Both the position numbers and the translations under genes were made by a program. The notes below the pieces were generated by a model. The model saw only the letters and a program-made list of their open reading frames with translations, had not been told where the DNA came from and searched no databases. From Bryoerythrophyllum caledonicum (Eukaryota > Streptophyta > Bryopsida > Pottiales > Pottiaceae), in assembly GCA_963971425.1 (NCBI GenBank), contig OZ020517.1, forward strand, positions 30,042,734 through 30,106,733: a stretch of DNA of 64,000 bases, in the 5' to 3' direction. Each line of letters starts with the position of its first letter. The first letter of the stretch is position 1. Positions 11,583 to 23,994 of the stretch are shown in pieces.

Positions 11583-12567
11583 TCCAACTTGAGTTGCCCT
11601 TAGGTTTTAAGGCCAGCGCAACACACTAATGGTTGAGTTTTCAACTTCAGCAGTATTTTCGCTTTTGGATGATAAAGCGTTGGTTTGAATAAAGCGTATG
11701 CCTGCTTTATGCGCTAACGAGCAAATCAAATATTTACAAACTTCTTTCGTTTTTTGGAAGTCGCACATTTTGGTGTAATTTCCAAAGAGTATGGAATAGG
11801 CTAGTCTTTTCCAAATTGCTCAAGTGCATGGCGTCAGTCCGCCGACTTAGGCCTCTTTCCTTTTGCTTTACAGCATCACTTCCTTTCTTCGTTTATATGA
11901 TTCTCGAAGCGAAGGTTAGGCAGGTATTACGAGCCCTTCGTCTCGTGCATCTCTATCTAGAAAAATGCATGGTTCACCGGTTCACCGAATGCTCCTATCT
12001 CTTTATAAGATCGTATGAGTGTGTAGTTATGCTTCAAATGCTTTGCTATATTCATATTGAATCCTAGTTTCTATTTCTATCTCTGGTGTTCTCGTTTTAG
12101 ATCTTCAACACACAAGGAAAGACCTTGTAGGAGAAGGCTGCACTCAGAAAACTTAAAGGCAGCAAAAAAAATATTTTGCCTTACTTTGTTGTCTTGTCAA
12201 AGGAAGCTTATTTTCCCTCTAGCCCAACGCGCCTAGGTGATCATTCCGCTAGCATCTCTCCATGATACTTTCCAGTTAACTGCCACTCAAGGATATACTT
12301 GAAGATACTACAGCTAAGGGTTGACTACTCCCACTTATCTCCTTTTACGACATGTTGTTGTCGTCGCCGTATTCTCTATGTTGATTAGTCGTATCTGTTT
12401 TGCTGCGGTTTTTTACTGCACCTCCAGAATGGAGGGTTCATTTGGTGTCTTCGCAGTCGCCCTCTAAACGATCAAAATAAGGTAAAGCTTGAAGATAAGT
12501 TTTATACTCGATTAATTTATCGCCTCTAGTTGGGTAGACGCCGATCTTTCGGCCGGAACCCCCCCAC

Positions 12568-12601
12568 GAACCGTACGTGCGAGTCTCCTCACATACGGCT
12601 C
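12568..12601 (-). ncRNA. Group II intron domain V (upstream nad7 intron)
   Basis: A second 34-nt domain V hairpin on the minus strand (GAGCCGTATGTGAGG ... ACGTACGGTTC) is followed by a domain VI-like stem with GGCCGAAAGATCGGC. The intron 3' end ...CCCAAC lies directly before the 66-bp exon. The 5' part of this intron is missing; the insert stops near 12660. Confidence 0.85.
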
Positions 12602-12660
12602 GTGCCATTTATCACAGGTGGCTCAAGATTCGATAAAAAAGCCTGAAGATGGTGAAGAAT

Positions 12661-13762
12661 GACAATTATGCATTGAGTAAAATTTCCAATTTACAAGGAT
12701 TCAAAGGATGTTGACTCTTTAAAGCAAGGTGCCTACAAATGATACTTTTTCATTGTGTATACTACAGTCTTCAAAAAATATTATAAAATAATACATTTCA
12801 ATAGAAGTTGAGGCTTAGACTTTGGCAGCGCCAACTTCTGAAAACTCAAACTATGCGTAACATTAGCCATGGTCCCCAAATTAGAACACGTTGCGCCATC
12901 CTTTCTAAAGAAGCACGGAATTGGTTTTGTACGTTGTTCTCCAAGTGAGATTGTGCCTTGCACAAAGTATACTGATGAATTTCATGGCTAGTGAAAATTT
13001 ATGCAAGTTACTAGCAACTTTATAGGTTTCAAATATGAACAAGGAGAATCTATTAAGTGAGGATCTTTTTAGTAATTTTTGCACCGAGCTCATGGAAAAA
13101 CTTTCTCATTCCTCCATATGTGTTTCAGGAGATAACAAAGACGGGCATTGCAAAAAATAGTAGCGTGGGGAATCCAAAAGACACGGTATGAAGTCTTGGA
13201 TATTTATTTTGTTGAAAATCACCATTCTCAAAAAGAAAGGAAAAATCATTGTTGCATCTAAGGACCGGATGTACATGCATAGTTGATTCAAAAAATGGAA
13301 GATATGACTCTAGTACGACATAAAAAGTGAACTATCATCATTGCAAAATGGAGGAGCCGCTCTATGTTTCCACGACTTATAATCCTCCTTGAATCATTCC
13401 ATTCAATATTTACAAGACGCCCAAAGATTCTATGATTACAATTGCAAAAGTGATATTATGGTTAATTTTTTCCTTTACATTGAAAATTATTATATTATGA
13501 TAATTTTCAAATATAATATTGTCAAGCTTAGGAGTTTAGAAAAAGAATGCAACCAAGCTTGATGAAGTTTTGAAGCTTCTCAATTAATTTATTTAATTTC
13601 TAAAAGAAAACATATAGTATTGGATACTATAAATTGCTTGAATAAGTAATACCATCTCAACTATCCTTCAAGGTTCATCACAAAGGGATTGAATAGGGGA
13701 GTGTTCACCTATTATTGATCAAATGGGTAATAAACAACTTGTGAGTGGCTTTTTATGCAAGG
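12661..13762. other. AT-rich spacer
   Basis: No gene is supported. A stretch at about 13655-13700 (TTCAAGGTTCATCACAAAGG) recurs at about 15085-15115, so part of this interval is repetitive. Confidence 0.5.
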
Positions 13763-13766
13763 TTAA

Positions 13767-14552
13767 CCCCTAAATGCCCAATGTCCCCTCGAGAACATTT
13801 TGCGTTTGGATAGGGAACCATGTTATCAAATTTAGGTATGATTTTGGGAAGTTTTTATTGAATGGGCAACTTTTTACTAGCTTCCCATAGACATAATTTT
13901 CGTAGAAATTTGACTTGTCGTTCAAAAGTTACAATTTTTTTCAATAACATATATAAATAGTGCAGCGGTTTAGTGTGACATACAACAAATAGTGTAGCAA
14001 AACTTTGATTAATTATAAATTCAATAGAAATTCAAGTTTTTGTCCATCTAAAAAAAAAACTTTATCTTAAAAAGGAAATGGAAATCTTTGCATCTACCGT
14101 ATGGATTTTTGAATTTCAAAAATATAAGAAGGATATGATATATGCAAAACTTAAACTGTGCTGTTAATTCTTTGCACATAGTTGCATTGCAGGATTTTTA
14201 AGGACATCTTCTACCCCTCTTCTACTTCTAAAATTTGTTGCCCATGTGCCTAACATGATCCTTTTAAAGTTGAAATTAGAAAATCATGGACCATAGTGCT
14301 AAAAGTTGCCACAGAAGGTGGTTGAAGTTTGATGAAGGTGTTTAGTATGACCTCAAGTTTCAAAGGCTAATATCTTTTAATCCATGCGGTCAAACTAAAG
14401 AAAAGTTTTACGACATACACTTGTACAATCCTAGTACAAGATCCTACAGTCTGATAAGAAAAAACTGTGTTGATTTGCATTTTGTATTGAATGCGTTGAA
14501 ACTAGGAGTTTTCAGTGAGTTTGGGTGCTAAAATGCCTTGGGCATTAAGGGG
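13767..14552. mobile_element. TTAA-flanked CCCCTAAA element, copy 1
   Basis: The 786-bp element begins CCCCTAAATGCCCAATG and ends GGGCATTAAGGGG, with TTAA immediately outside both ends (13763-13766 and 14553-14556). It has no coding capacity. The body is diverged from the six other copies near 35.0, 38.3, 50.8, 52.6, 60.8 and 62.6 kb. TTAA duplication suggests piggyBac-type mobilisation; that is inference. Confidence 0.75.
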
Positions 14553-14625
14553 TTAAGCCAACCTTTGAAGTACTCTATGTATAGATGACAACTTGAATCA
14601 CCGCAATCGTCATTCAAATTCATAG

Positions 14626-15028
14626 TAAGGTTGGATGACCTATCACCACCACCAACCCCAGAATCAACAGTCTTTGTGGGCCTAAACCACCACCCGCCCA
14701 CCCCATTTCCGAAATTTTAGGAAAGTCAGTTATGATTGGATGTCAGTTTATAATTGGTTCAAAGCTCTCGTTTTTTAGTCTCTTGCACAAGTGGTCATTA
14801 GCACAACTTACTGTGGAAGTAGAGAGTTTTGTATGTCAAGAATGGGTCACAACTTACTATCCACTTTGAAAATTTGTAGCAATTTCAATATGAAGAAATA
14901 AATGGTCACGACAATTGCAATATTCATGAAATCCTATTTTGAGTTCCCAAAAAAATTCCTAACATGTACACAAACGCTATAAATAGGTCAACAAGCTTAA
15001 GTTGGTGGTTATAGGTCATCCAACCTTA
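14626..15028. mobile_element. TIR element of about 400 bp
   Basis: TAAGGTTGGATGACCTATCA at 14626 is mirrored at 15001-15028 by a stretch ending ATAGGTCATCCAACCTTA, giving inverted ends of about 27 bp. The interior is non-coding. The superfamily is not known; no target duplication longer than 2 bp is evident. Confidence 0.65.
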
Positions 15029-15149
15029 GGTGTGGAACTTGATGCCAAGAAATAGATTTTTTTTACAGTCGCCGCAACTTTTCCTCAAGGTTCATCACAA
15101 AGGGAACAAAATGGAGGAATGTTCATATGTTCTTCATGGGATGGGTCTT

Positions 15150-15360
15150 AAACGATTTACCACAATTTATCAAATAAAATTATTGTATATCAATAAAACA
15201 ACATAAGATAAAATAATGATTTGGCTATTTTTATGCCAGGAAGAAGGATCATTACGTGGTTGCCGCAACTCTTATCATAATTTGCTCAATTATCATATTA
15301 AGTAACATTATTGTATATATCAATTAAATAAAATAAAACAAAATGATCATTTGGCTATCA
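15150..15360. repeat. Diverged tandem duplication
   Basis: The AT-rich segment at about 15155-15235 (CAAATAAAATTATTGTATAT ... ATGATTTGGCTAT) recurs in diverged form at about 15280-15360. No gene is seen between here and 15819. Confidence 0.5.
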
Positions 15361-15819
15361 TCGGAAATACTTGGGTAAACTCATTGTATTTGGTAATGAC
15401 CTTTATTTGGACAAGGTACTTAGCTTCAAGTGCATGCCACTCTTTAATTGCAACTCTTCACAAGCGCATCAAAAGTAGATACATTACTTATAGATTCTTG
15501 ATTGATGGGGCAAGGGCTGGGGCCAGTACAAAACCCTGTACCGGTACCGGCACAAGTCCCTGTACCGACACAATAACTCTTCAACGTAGCATTCGATATG
15601 AACCTCTGAGGGAGTGTAAGAAGTATGTCTAGGATGCGCATCCGTTATGCCCAGTTTGTTTAACTTTTTATTGCAAAGTTGCAGTTAGTACAAAAAATAC
15701 TACACAACCAGCTTGTCAACCTGATGTAAAACCTCTACAACTTTCTATGATATACATGGCAGCGAAGGGCCCAACAATTCGCCGAACCCTCTATCGAATT
15801 TAGATGAAGTAGTAGTCAT

Positions 15820-18800
15820 CTAGTAGTCCTCTTCTGCAAGAGCATCCAGGTCCTTCCGCGCAGCCATGGCAAAAATCTCGCAAATCACCTCCAACGGCTG
15901 CCCCTTGGTCTCCGGCACGTACACGAACACGAAGATCCACGCCACGAACGTCACCACCGCGAAGAACCCGAACACGCCCTGCAATCCGAAGTTCTGGTTC
16001 AGGATCGGGAACGAGTAGGTCATGATCACGTTGCTGGACCACATGGCGCCCGCGCATAGCCCGATGCAGGTGCCGCGCACGCGCGTGGGGAAAATCTCGC
16101 TGCACAGGATGTTGGGGATGGGCCCGAAGCCCGCCACGAAGGAGCAGATGAAGGTGGTCACGCACAGGAACGAGATCAGCGCGGGGATGAGACCCGTCGC
16201 CGAGAAGAGGTTCACGATCACGAGCGCGACAAGAGACACAGTGAGCGCCGGGATGGTGGCCAGAAGGAGGCCCCTGGAAACATTAGAGCGGAAAACACAC
16301 CAGTCAGGAGGCGAAGAGTAACCCATATCGAATCCTCATGTTTACTGATCATATTACGGATCGTCTACTGATCGTGTTCCTGATTACATTACAGAACGAA
16401 CTGACAAATGCGACAGGGTGAAACACAGTGACTATGAATCTTAGGTTTGATGGTGAGACGGGTTTCATTGTTTTACCTGCGGCCGGAGACGTCCATGAGC
16501 TTCATGGCGAGGAAGATGCAGGGCAGCATGAGGAAGCACGTGACGCCGCTCGCCAGAATTGAGGACGACTGCGCGTCAAGCCCAAGCTTTCCCAAGATGT
16601 CGCCCGCTCCAGATTGCATGAGGATTTGGGGAGTAAAGTACAACACGGCATTGATGCCGGAAAACTGCGGAAAACACAACAAGAAAACAAGCGCCATCTC
16701 AATCACCAAACAAGCACTTCGAAGGATTATATATCCAACGTAGTTATGATTCATACACGACTTCCGCCTCTTGGAGGTTTCATAATGTTTACTCACTTGT
16801 TGTAGGAATTGCAGGCACACTCCCACGAAGAGAGCGCGTTTCACACCGTGATCCCACAAGTTTCCAATGGGAGGGACTCGAGTTGCTGTTTCAGCTGGAT
16901 GCATCATAGCAGGCCCAACCGGGTGCTCTTCCATGAGCTCCTTGGAGAATTGTGTCGATTGACCAACAATGACAGCAGCCTGTGCAACACACCAAAAAAT
17001 AGGGTTCATAAGCTCGGAAGTTGTTGCCACCAATATATCACATAAGTTGTTGCCACGAGCGCCGCACTGAAAACCACACGCACCTGAAAGGATTCATCGA
17101 CATTAGGGTCGATTCCTGGAAGCGACATGGTGCTATGATACTGCTGGGACATCTCCCCGCCATCGTTCTTGAGAAACACGCGCTTCAGCCCGGCCTCCTC
17201 GCCATCCTTGCCCCCCTCATCCCAGCGCCACGCGAGTTGCCAGCCGCCTCCGACGCCCACACTCCCTGCTGCAAACTCGCCGCCATCGGGCGCCGCACTC
17301 CTCCTCGAGAAAGACCTGGAGAATCCAAACCCTCGAGACCCGGACCTGGAGTGCGCCCTCCTCGACTGCTGCCTCGACATGGGACTCCTACTCTTGGAGT
17401 TCTGCCTCGACATATTGTGCTTGGAAAGGAGCGACGTTTCCAGGTCGGTTTGGGCCTCCTCGTCCCAGCGGTGCTGCTCGTCGACGTCGTCGTGCGACAT
17501 GAGGCCCATGTCGTGGAAGGAGTTCTGCACGCTGCCCATCATGGTGACCACCGGGTCCAGGAACTGCGAGACGCGGCTGTCGGTCATGGCGCTGTGGGTG
17601 CTGAGCGCGTTCACCAGCGAGTGGCCGTACTCGTCCACGATGGGCGTCGCGATCCACGTCGTGTCGTCCGGGCCGAACAGCTTGATCTGGCCCTCTTCGA
17701 TGACAGACTCCTCGTCGTCATCCTTGGTGGGTTTCTCGGCGGGCTTGAGGAGCCACTCTTCGATGTGCGTCTCGCCGCCCGCGCCCAGGCCCTCAACGAG
17801 GAGCGCCATCTCGCCTGAAATTGAATGAAAACTTGGATCAGAAAGGAAATTCATCACATTCACCTTCAAGGTTCAATAGGAGGTGAACGTACCATCGACG
17901 TCCTCTTGCCCCCGAAGACTCTGCAACACCTTCTTCGCCTCATTCATGCGCCCCTTGCTCACAAGCCACCGCGGCGACTCCGGCAGCACCGCAAGCCCCA
18001 GCACCACGTACAGCACCGCCGGCACAAACAGGACCCCGAGCATCACCCGCCAGTTCACCGTCGGCTCCAGCGACAGCACAAAGTCCATCACATACGCCAA
18101 AAACAACCCGCCCGAACCGAGAAACTGCGGAAACGTCGCGAGCTGCCCCCGAATCTCCGACGGCGCCGACTCGGAGATCAGGATGGGCGCGATGGTCGCA
18201 GCTAAGCCGATGGCGGAGCCCACGAGGAGGCGCCCCAAGATGAGGATGTACACTGTGGGCGACCATATCATCACGAGCGCGGCGATCGCGTACAGGACGC
18301 CTGACACACACAGCATGAACTTTCTTCCCAGCCAGTCTGCGGAGGGGCCTGCGATGCAGACCGCGGCGACCGCGCCCACGAGGGTGGAGGCCACCACCTC
18401 GCCCTCCAGCGCCGGAGATTCCTCCAGGTGAAACTCCGGCTTCAGGTACAGAAGCGCGCCTGCAAGATAGAGATCTCCCACCGTAAAAGTGCTGCATTGT
18501 TCGCGTCCATGCCAGAATATCAACTCAAGTGTATTTACTGACGTCTAATAGTTGGTGCGTTGGTTTGAAATTTCATGGCCTTCGTTGAGAAAGGTGACAA
18601 GTAACGAACAAGGACATCTGCCTCGAGTTCGTCATGCGGATTTCCCAAGGGAGTGTTGACGTGATCACAGAACCACTTTTCGAGAGAGAAAACCTATCCG
18701 AACTTAGTAACTACTGAGATCAATTCGAACAAAAAAGACCAATGTAAGAAGATAGCGACGTACACTAAAGATCCATCTACTGCCACGAAAACGAAGGTCA

Positions 18801-18999
18801 AATGCAGAAGAAAAAAACAGCCACCTCACAAGAAAAACGACCGAAAAAAACCTCGATCCAACCTAAACAACCGCTCACGGACCCTAAAAAGCAAAAACGA
18901 AGAAGAGGGATTGGAATCCAAACCTGCGATAGCACCGCCATCCCACCCTTGCAACAAGTTTCCGATGGCGGCAGCCGCGGCCACCACAAAAGCTCCCAT
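15820..18999 (-). CDS. Tonoplast monosaccharide transporter / monosaccharide-sensing protein
   Basis: Six exons on the minus strand (18999-18924, 18459-17893, 17814-17084, 16979-16797, 16664-16477, 16273-15820) join in frame to exactly 732 codons plus stop, the normal size for the TMT/MSSP family. The short first exon encodes MGAFVVAAAAAIGNLLQGWD and then GGAIAG, the conserved first membrane helix. Residues about 27-215 finish the first six-helix half (DWLGRKFML, PESPRWLVSKGR). Exon 3 encodes the long hydrophilic loop typical of this family (QEDVDGEMALLVEGLG, acidic and Ser/Arg-rich stretches). Exons 4-6 give the second half (EHPVGPAMMHPAE, FSGINAVLYFTPQIL, MDVSGRRGLLLATIP, PETKGQPLEV). Family members load glucose and fructose into the vacuole by proton antiport at the tonoplast. 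The usual WDNATIAG reads WDGGAIAG here. The loop suggests phosphorylation control, as known in the family. Confidence 0.95.
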
Positions 19000-19950
19000 C
19001 GCTGCTGCTGCAACTTTGCTAATCCCCTCAAAACGCCACCAGGTTCACCGTCGCCTGAAAACCACGGCCTCCCAAAAACCCACCCTCATCAGATCCCATC
19101 CCACCAACAACTCACATGCAACTCCTCTTTCCCCGCTCTTCCCACACTCAACCCCAAACACTCAACTCTTTGATCCTTCACGACACCGACGAATTTCTCG
19201 TCCCAAACGCAAGGAGATATCAGAAACCTACCTGTCTAAGCTGAGACTGCAGCCCACTTGTTGCGCTCCATCACACCACCAGCTGCGGCTACACTCGCGC
19301 TGTTCAGAAATGTACAAGGAGAGAGTTCGGTGCACGCTTTGTAGATGCACTTGCTTCCAATTACGCACAGCTGCTCCAGCATTGCCGATCTTATCACTCC
19401 ATCCGCTCTCAACAATCCCAGTTTGGGCAAACAAGCTTCACCACCATCGCCATCGCTGCCCCCCACCCAAACCCGTCATAGCACCCAAACCCAACTCTCT
19501 CCCCAATCTCAGCTCAGGCGTAGACTATGAAAAGAAACCATCTAAGGTTTTCGTAGATTACACCCAGCATTCACTACTGATTCTAGACGCGGTGTAGATC
19601 TGTTACGGTTGGGGGTTTTCGATGCGGTGACGGGGTTGGGTGCCTCGAGTTTGTGCTTTTTCTAGAGGCGGGCGCCAAGTGTGACGACTCGAGGAAGATG
19701 CTATTATGTGGAGGCGGAGGAGAAAGAAACGGTTCTGGAAAGAAAAAGATGGAGGTGGGGCCCGGCGGGACGTGGAGGGCGCTGAGGCTCTCCAGCGAGG
19801 AGGAGAGATATTTGAGGGCAGCGGAGTGGGGCTTTTTGGGGGCTGCCCGACTGGGAGAGTGGAGGGTGGAGAGGGGTTTTGGAGGCCTGCCCGTGGCGGC
19901 TGCACAGCTGGAGTGTGGCTGAGATGGGGGATTGCCACGTGGATGGCGCG
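19000..19950 (-). promoter_or_regulatory. Likely leader and promoter of the sugar transporter
   Basis: Upstream of the transporter ATG on the minus strand, a possible 5'UTR intron runs from a donor ACAG/GTAGG at 19232/19231 to an acceptor TTTTCAG at 19055. The GC-rich block 19600-19940 has long open frames on both strands, but their proline/arginine-rich or glycine-rich content looks like composition and not protein. This placement is inferred from splice-like signals only. Confidence 0.35.
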
Positions 19951-20970
19951 GTTTGTGGAATGGTGGCAGAGAATCGTCAGTTACTAGTCACATGGTGGCT
20001 GGAAACTTGATGCTTCTTAACTTTTTAACGACGAGGCCTTGCACGCCGACCTGAAAATTCTTACGATTTAATAGCTTCCGCACGACAAAATCTACACGTG
20101 GAGTACATTTTAATATTCATTTTTCCACATAAATCATTGTAGTTCGTTATTGCCTCAACTATTGGGAGGTCAGGAAGATGAGTTAGATGGAGGAAAGTAG
20201 AGCGCACAACCGCTCTAACTAATACTAATCAATCCAACGGTTCAATCAACGGTGGCTCCCCGAAAACTCGTCTCATCCACCACATTTTCATCCCTTCGTC
20301 GTTAATGGGTTAAAATAAGGCATCCGTTTTTACTCTTGGGATCTAAACGTGATGCACCATTCTAATTCAATTAGGACTAAGGGAGTGCATTTTATTTAAC
20401 TTTGTATGTTGTTTCAGAAAAGGACATTAGTTCTAAGCCACTTACTTATGTCCTATGAATGAAGTAGGTTCACAACAAATAAAAGTTCGTAATGAATAAA
20501 ATTTCTATATTGGTGTTACTATTACCCATGTGAGCGGCAAAGTTGTGAATCTAACAAAGAAGAATTTAAAAAACAAAACTATTGTGTTTGGGCATTGACA
20601 ATTCCAAACTCATCATGCTCACAACACCTTCAAGAAGTGGTCGTGGTTTCTCACTTGGTTGAAACACCTCTCTGATACGTTTCACTTACCTGGAAAAAAA
20701 GTGCATGGCAAAAGACAAACAGATCCTTGTTCATGAGAGTAAATTCTTGCTTGTTACCACAGTTTCATGGTTTTACATTGTCTGACCCTTCTTACCTTTT
20801 TCATAATATCAATCACCGCTTGTACCTAGGTCCAAAACGCAAGCAACCTAGAAAAGGAGAACAAGGACAAGGGCCCTACCAAAAAGAATGAATTTTGGAT
20901 TCCATCAAATTATCCCTTCTTCTTGTTAGGGACAACCTAAGATAAGATTGAACATAGGGAACAACTCAAT
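19951..20970. other. Spacer
   Basis: No gene, RNA gene or clear element boundary seen. Confidence 0.5.
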
Positions 20971-20974
20971 ATGC

Positions 20975-21175
20975 CCTACATTTGCTACACTGTTCACCTT
21001 ATATAGTGTGGATGTATTATTGATGTGGATCATCCACACTTGTTTACATCAAGCACATGCATATCAAGTATTCATTCCCAAGCAAGTGCGTGCCAGCCAA
21101 AGGTTGCATATAAATTTCCAATTAACACTTGGATTAACCTGATCTACACCATATAAAATGAACTGTGTACCATCT
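20975..21175. mobile_element. Small dispersed repeat (TATAGTGTGGA family), copy 1
   Basis: An about 200-bp repeat running from TTCACCTTATATAGTGTGGA to CTACACCATATAAAATGAAC, with loosely inverted ends. It contains the shared core TTACATCAAGCACATGCAT and then TTGCATATAAATTTCCAATT. Other copies are at 22660-22746 plus 23884-23985 (split by a LINE), 36322-36440 (shortened) and 47615-47815. Non-coding, MITE-like. Confidence 0.75.
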
Positions 21176-22659
21176 CAAGCAATAACGTTTTTATCCAGCT
21201 AATGAATGTTATGCTATTTTCCTGCGAAATATTTGACAACCTAAATTGAAGCTGTGGTAAACTTTTAATTGTGCTGGATGTTTTTTAATAGATCACAGGA
21301 TAGCTACAGAGCTGGTAGTGTAAGGTGTATTTTGAGAGTCTGAATCGAAGGTGGCACAGAAATGAGTCCTCGTGGCTCCTTGCATCTGAATTTGATGTGC
21401 ATTTCTGACCTGGATATAAGTCTGGTCAAATTAGGTAATGTTTGTGGCCAGATCTGCATTTCTAATCTCACAAAGGACATAACATTAGTTATTTAAAACG
21501 CAATATGGTTGATTACTGTGAGACCACCACTTGACACTAACGTGTTTTTCTTCTTTTTTATTATTTATTTTGATTTTGATTTTTGATGTTTTGTTTTGTT
21601 TTGTTTTGTTTTGGTTGGGTGGAACTTTACTCTTCAAGAAAGAACCATAAACAAACACATAGTGTGCAAGGGCCGGCCACGCCACAATGACATTCTGGAC
21701 AACTAACAAAGATTTTGAACCCACTTCACCCAATTATCATGTCTGCTACACACAGCCTTGAAACAACTCCAATTGGCATCAAAAGGGGGTGGTGGCAACA
21801 ATTATGCTTTGATCAATGTTGACGTTCACAACGCGTCCCCACGCAATCCTACTGTAGTCTGTCAGCCCCTGCCAACTAAAGTTCTAAATTTTGTGATCCG
21901 TCCACTGATGTTGGTTGAAGACCATATCCTTGTGTGCGATCCACCGGGTTCCACAATGTGACTCCAATACTAAGGGGGATTTCACACATGGACCATGTTA
22001 CCAAGGTACCAAAGGGCCAAACTATTTAATCAATATGAAAAGGGAGAAGAAGACAAGGACTCTATTGGAAACAATAAGTTGTGAAATCCATCAAATCATC
22101 CATTCTTCATGAGTTTAGATTTAGCTATAGATATTGTATATTGGGAGCAATTCCACTATATCCTAGATTGGCCACCACCATAATGGAGAAGTGTTTTTTA
22201 GCTAATAAATATTATGACTAGAAATTCAAGATGATTATTACTACAATTTTCCGAATCAAACTAAGTGAACATTGTTACAAGTACCAAAATATCTCTAGAG
22301 CCTATTGCATAACTTTTACTCTCCTTCACTGGAGAATTGTCCTACTTTAGTGGAAATCACATGGCAAAGTACCTAGGGAATGTGGGGTTTCTTGGTACCC
22401 AATGTGCAAGTCACTTTTGTATATCGTTATTTCACAAGGAGAATCTTCAAAAAGTTTGGAAAATTCAAGAGATTTGTCTAGGTGATACCTATATAATGCC
22501 TATGTGATATTTATATGACACTTAGGTGATACCCATTGTATTTGAACCACTGCAATTTAGAAAAATAATGACTTTGGTAGTTAGGTGCTGAAAGTGACCA
22601 CTGCATACCGTATCCTTCATTGCAAATTTTCTACAACAAGTAAATATGCCAAAATGAGT
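21176..22659. other. Spacer
   Basis: No supportable gene. A (TTTTG)n run at 21589-21613 is a short simple repeat. Confidence 0.5.
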
Positions 22660-23985
22660 ACATTGTTCACTAAATGTAGTGTGGATTTATTATTAATGTG
22701 GATCACCTACACTAATTTACATCAAGCACATGCATGTCAACTTCTGAAAGGGCGTTTGTTTTTTTTTTTGACACAAGCAAAGGAAGTCTTTACTGCAAGA
22801 GAAGAAAACAAGGCAAGTCCCCGCCAAGGCCAGCGAGGCCGGGAAAGTACCGGGCCAGGTCAGTGGTTAGAAAGAAACAAAAGGTTAGAGTGAGTCCTAA
22901 TACTACCCCTACTACTAGCACAATGACTGGAGAAAAGCTTCGAGTTTGGTCTCTTATCGGCCCAAGAGGCGAGGACCTCGTTGCAACACCACTGGTTCTT
23001 GAAGCGGTTAGCAAAAATCTCACTCTTCTCTGGGGCTTGTTTGCAGAGGTTGAGAGTTTTCACCCAAGCATTCATGCCATAGTCCACGAGCTCCAACCAC
23101 ATCTTGGCTTGAATCTTTTGCTGCGGCCAACGAGCATTGTTGTAAATGGCGTCATTCCTCTCAATCCACAGATTCCAGATGATAAGACCCCTGAGGAGAA
23201 GCCAAATCTTACTAAAAGGCTTGAATATGTTTTGAACGCGATGTCCCAAGATGCCCTGATTCTAGTTTAAAGAAGGGCCAGCCTCGTTGTTAGCAGCGTC
23301 CATACTGTCACTACCAGATGTCGAGGGAGACGGCACATGATCCAGCCTTCCATGCATCAACGTCCCGCAACGCACAGACCTCGGTGTATGACCTTGCGGC
23401 AGGGGATATGTGCACGAGCGTTTCGAGGGAAGCATGCTGGTGATGACCGCCTCGCCCCACTTCCACGCCTTTTTAGCCGACTCACACTCCCAGAATCTGT
23501 AGAGCACGGATTTAAGCAGGCCACAATTACAAATCATACGCTGCACGTCAAGCGCCTCTTGACATTTCCCTCTCCAGACATTCACCGCCACCGCTTTGTG
23601 TCAGACCGACCAGATAAGACCAGCTTCCTTTTGAACTCGATCAAAGTCCCAAACATTCAACCAATGAAGTTTACATGTATTTGGAAGAATCCCCTTCCAC
23701 TTGTTCTCCACCACCAAAGGGACCTGATTACGGTTGCGGAGCAGAAGCCGTCCCAAAGCCGTGGTAAATTTCATGAGCGAGACACCTGTGTTCCACTGGA
23801 AGCGCGCAGGGTCCCATTTCAGGAGGTCAATCCTCCCGTAATAGAACCAAATGGGCGTCTTCTTCTGCAAAGGGCGTTTGTTTCCAAGCGAGTGTATGTG
23901 TCAGTAGTTGATTGCATATAAATTTCCAATTAGTGTAGAATCTTGATCTACTTTGGTCCATAGAACTACTCTATTCATAGACGGA
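22660..23985. mobile_element. TATAGTGTGGA-family repeat, copy 2, split by a LINE
   Basis: The left half (22660-22746) ends in TCAAGCACATGCATGTCAAC and the right half resumes at 23884 with CCAAGCGAGTGTATGTGTCA, continuing through TTGCATATAAATTTCCAATT. The order matches the unbroken copies at 20975-21175 and 47615-47815. The intervening sequence is the LINE insertion. Confidence 0.8.
22762..23868 (-). mobile_element. 5'-truncated LINE (non-LTR retrotransposon)
   Basis: The insertion is bounded by a perfect 15-bp target duplication AAAGGGCGTTTGTTT (22747-22761 and 23869-23883). The 3' end is a poly-A tail, read as T's from 22762 on the plus strand. Minus-strand reading gives the end of a plant LINE polyprotein in broken frames: KCQEALDVQRMICNCGLLKS with VLYRFWECESAKKAWKW (the zf-RVT zinc-binding region), then IIWNLWIERNDAIYNNARWP. 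The reverse transcriptase and endonuclease domains are absent, the usual result of aborted target-primed reverse transcription. It is inactive. Confidence 0.92.
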
Positions 23986-23994
23986 GGTGCTCCA

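Larger units (their letters stand above)
11100..12660 (-). pseudogene. nad7: Nuclear insert of mitochondrial nad7 (NADH dehydrogenase subunit 7)
   Basis: On the minus strand the insert holds, in order: the 3' end of one group II intron; a 66-bp exon 12528-12463 ([21 protein letters not shown] plus two bases); a whole group II intron 12462-11477; and a following exon from 11476 ([18 protein letters not shown] through [19 protein letters not shown] to [11 protein letters not shown] near 11215). Joining the two exons restores ...DRLDYVSMM. After ASY the reading decays, and the usual Thr of RGT(E/D)K is deleted. Nad7 is a complex I subunit in mitochondria. Here group II introns lie in a chromosome with spliceosomal genes, so this is a NUMT and not a working gene. 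The outer limits are approximate. Confidence 0.9.

Noticed and set aside
11816-12067. 83-residue plus-strand protein
   Set aside because: It lies antisense within the nad7 group II intron and has no family similarity.
17021-17828. Long plus-strand open frames opposite the transporter loop exon
   Set aside because: They are shadows of the GC-rich minus-strand exon, which has clear family motifs and exact splice phase.
19603-19987. Possible small genes in the GC-rich block
   Set aside because: Frames are open on both strands because of composition, and their residues are low-complexity. It fits better as promoter or leader of the transporter.
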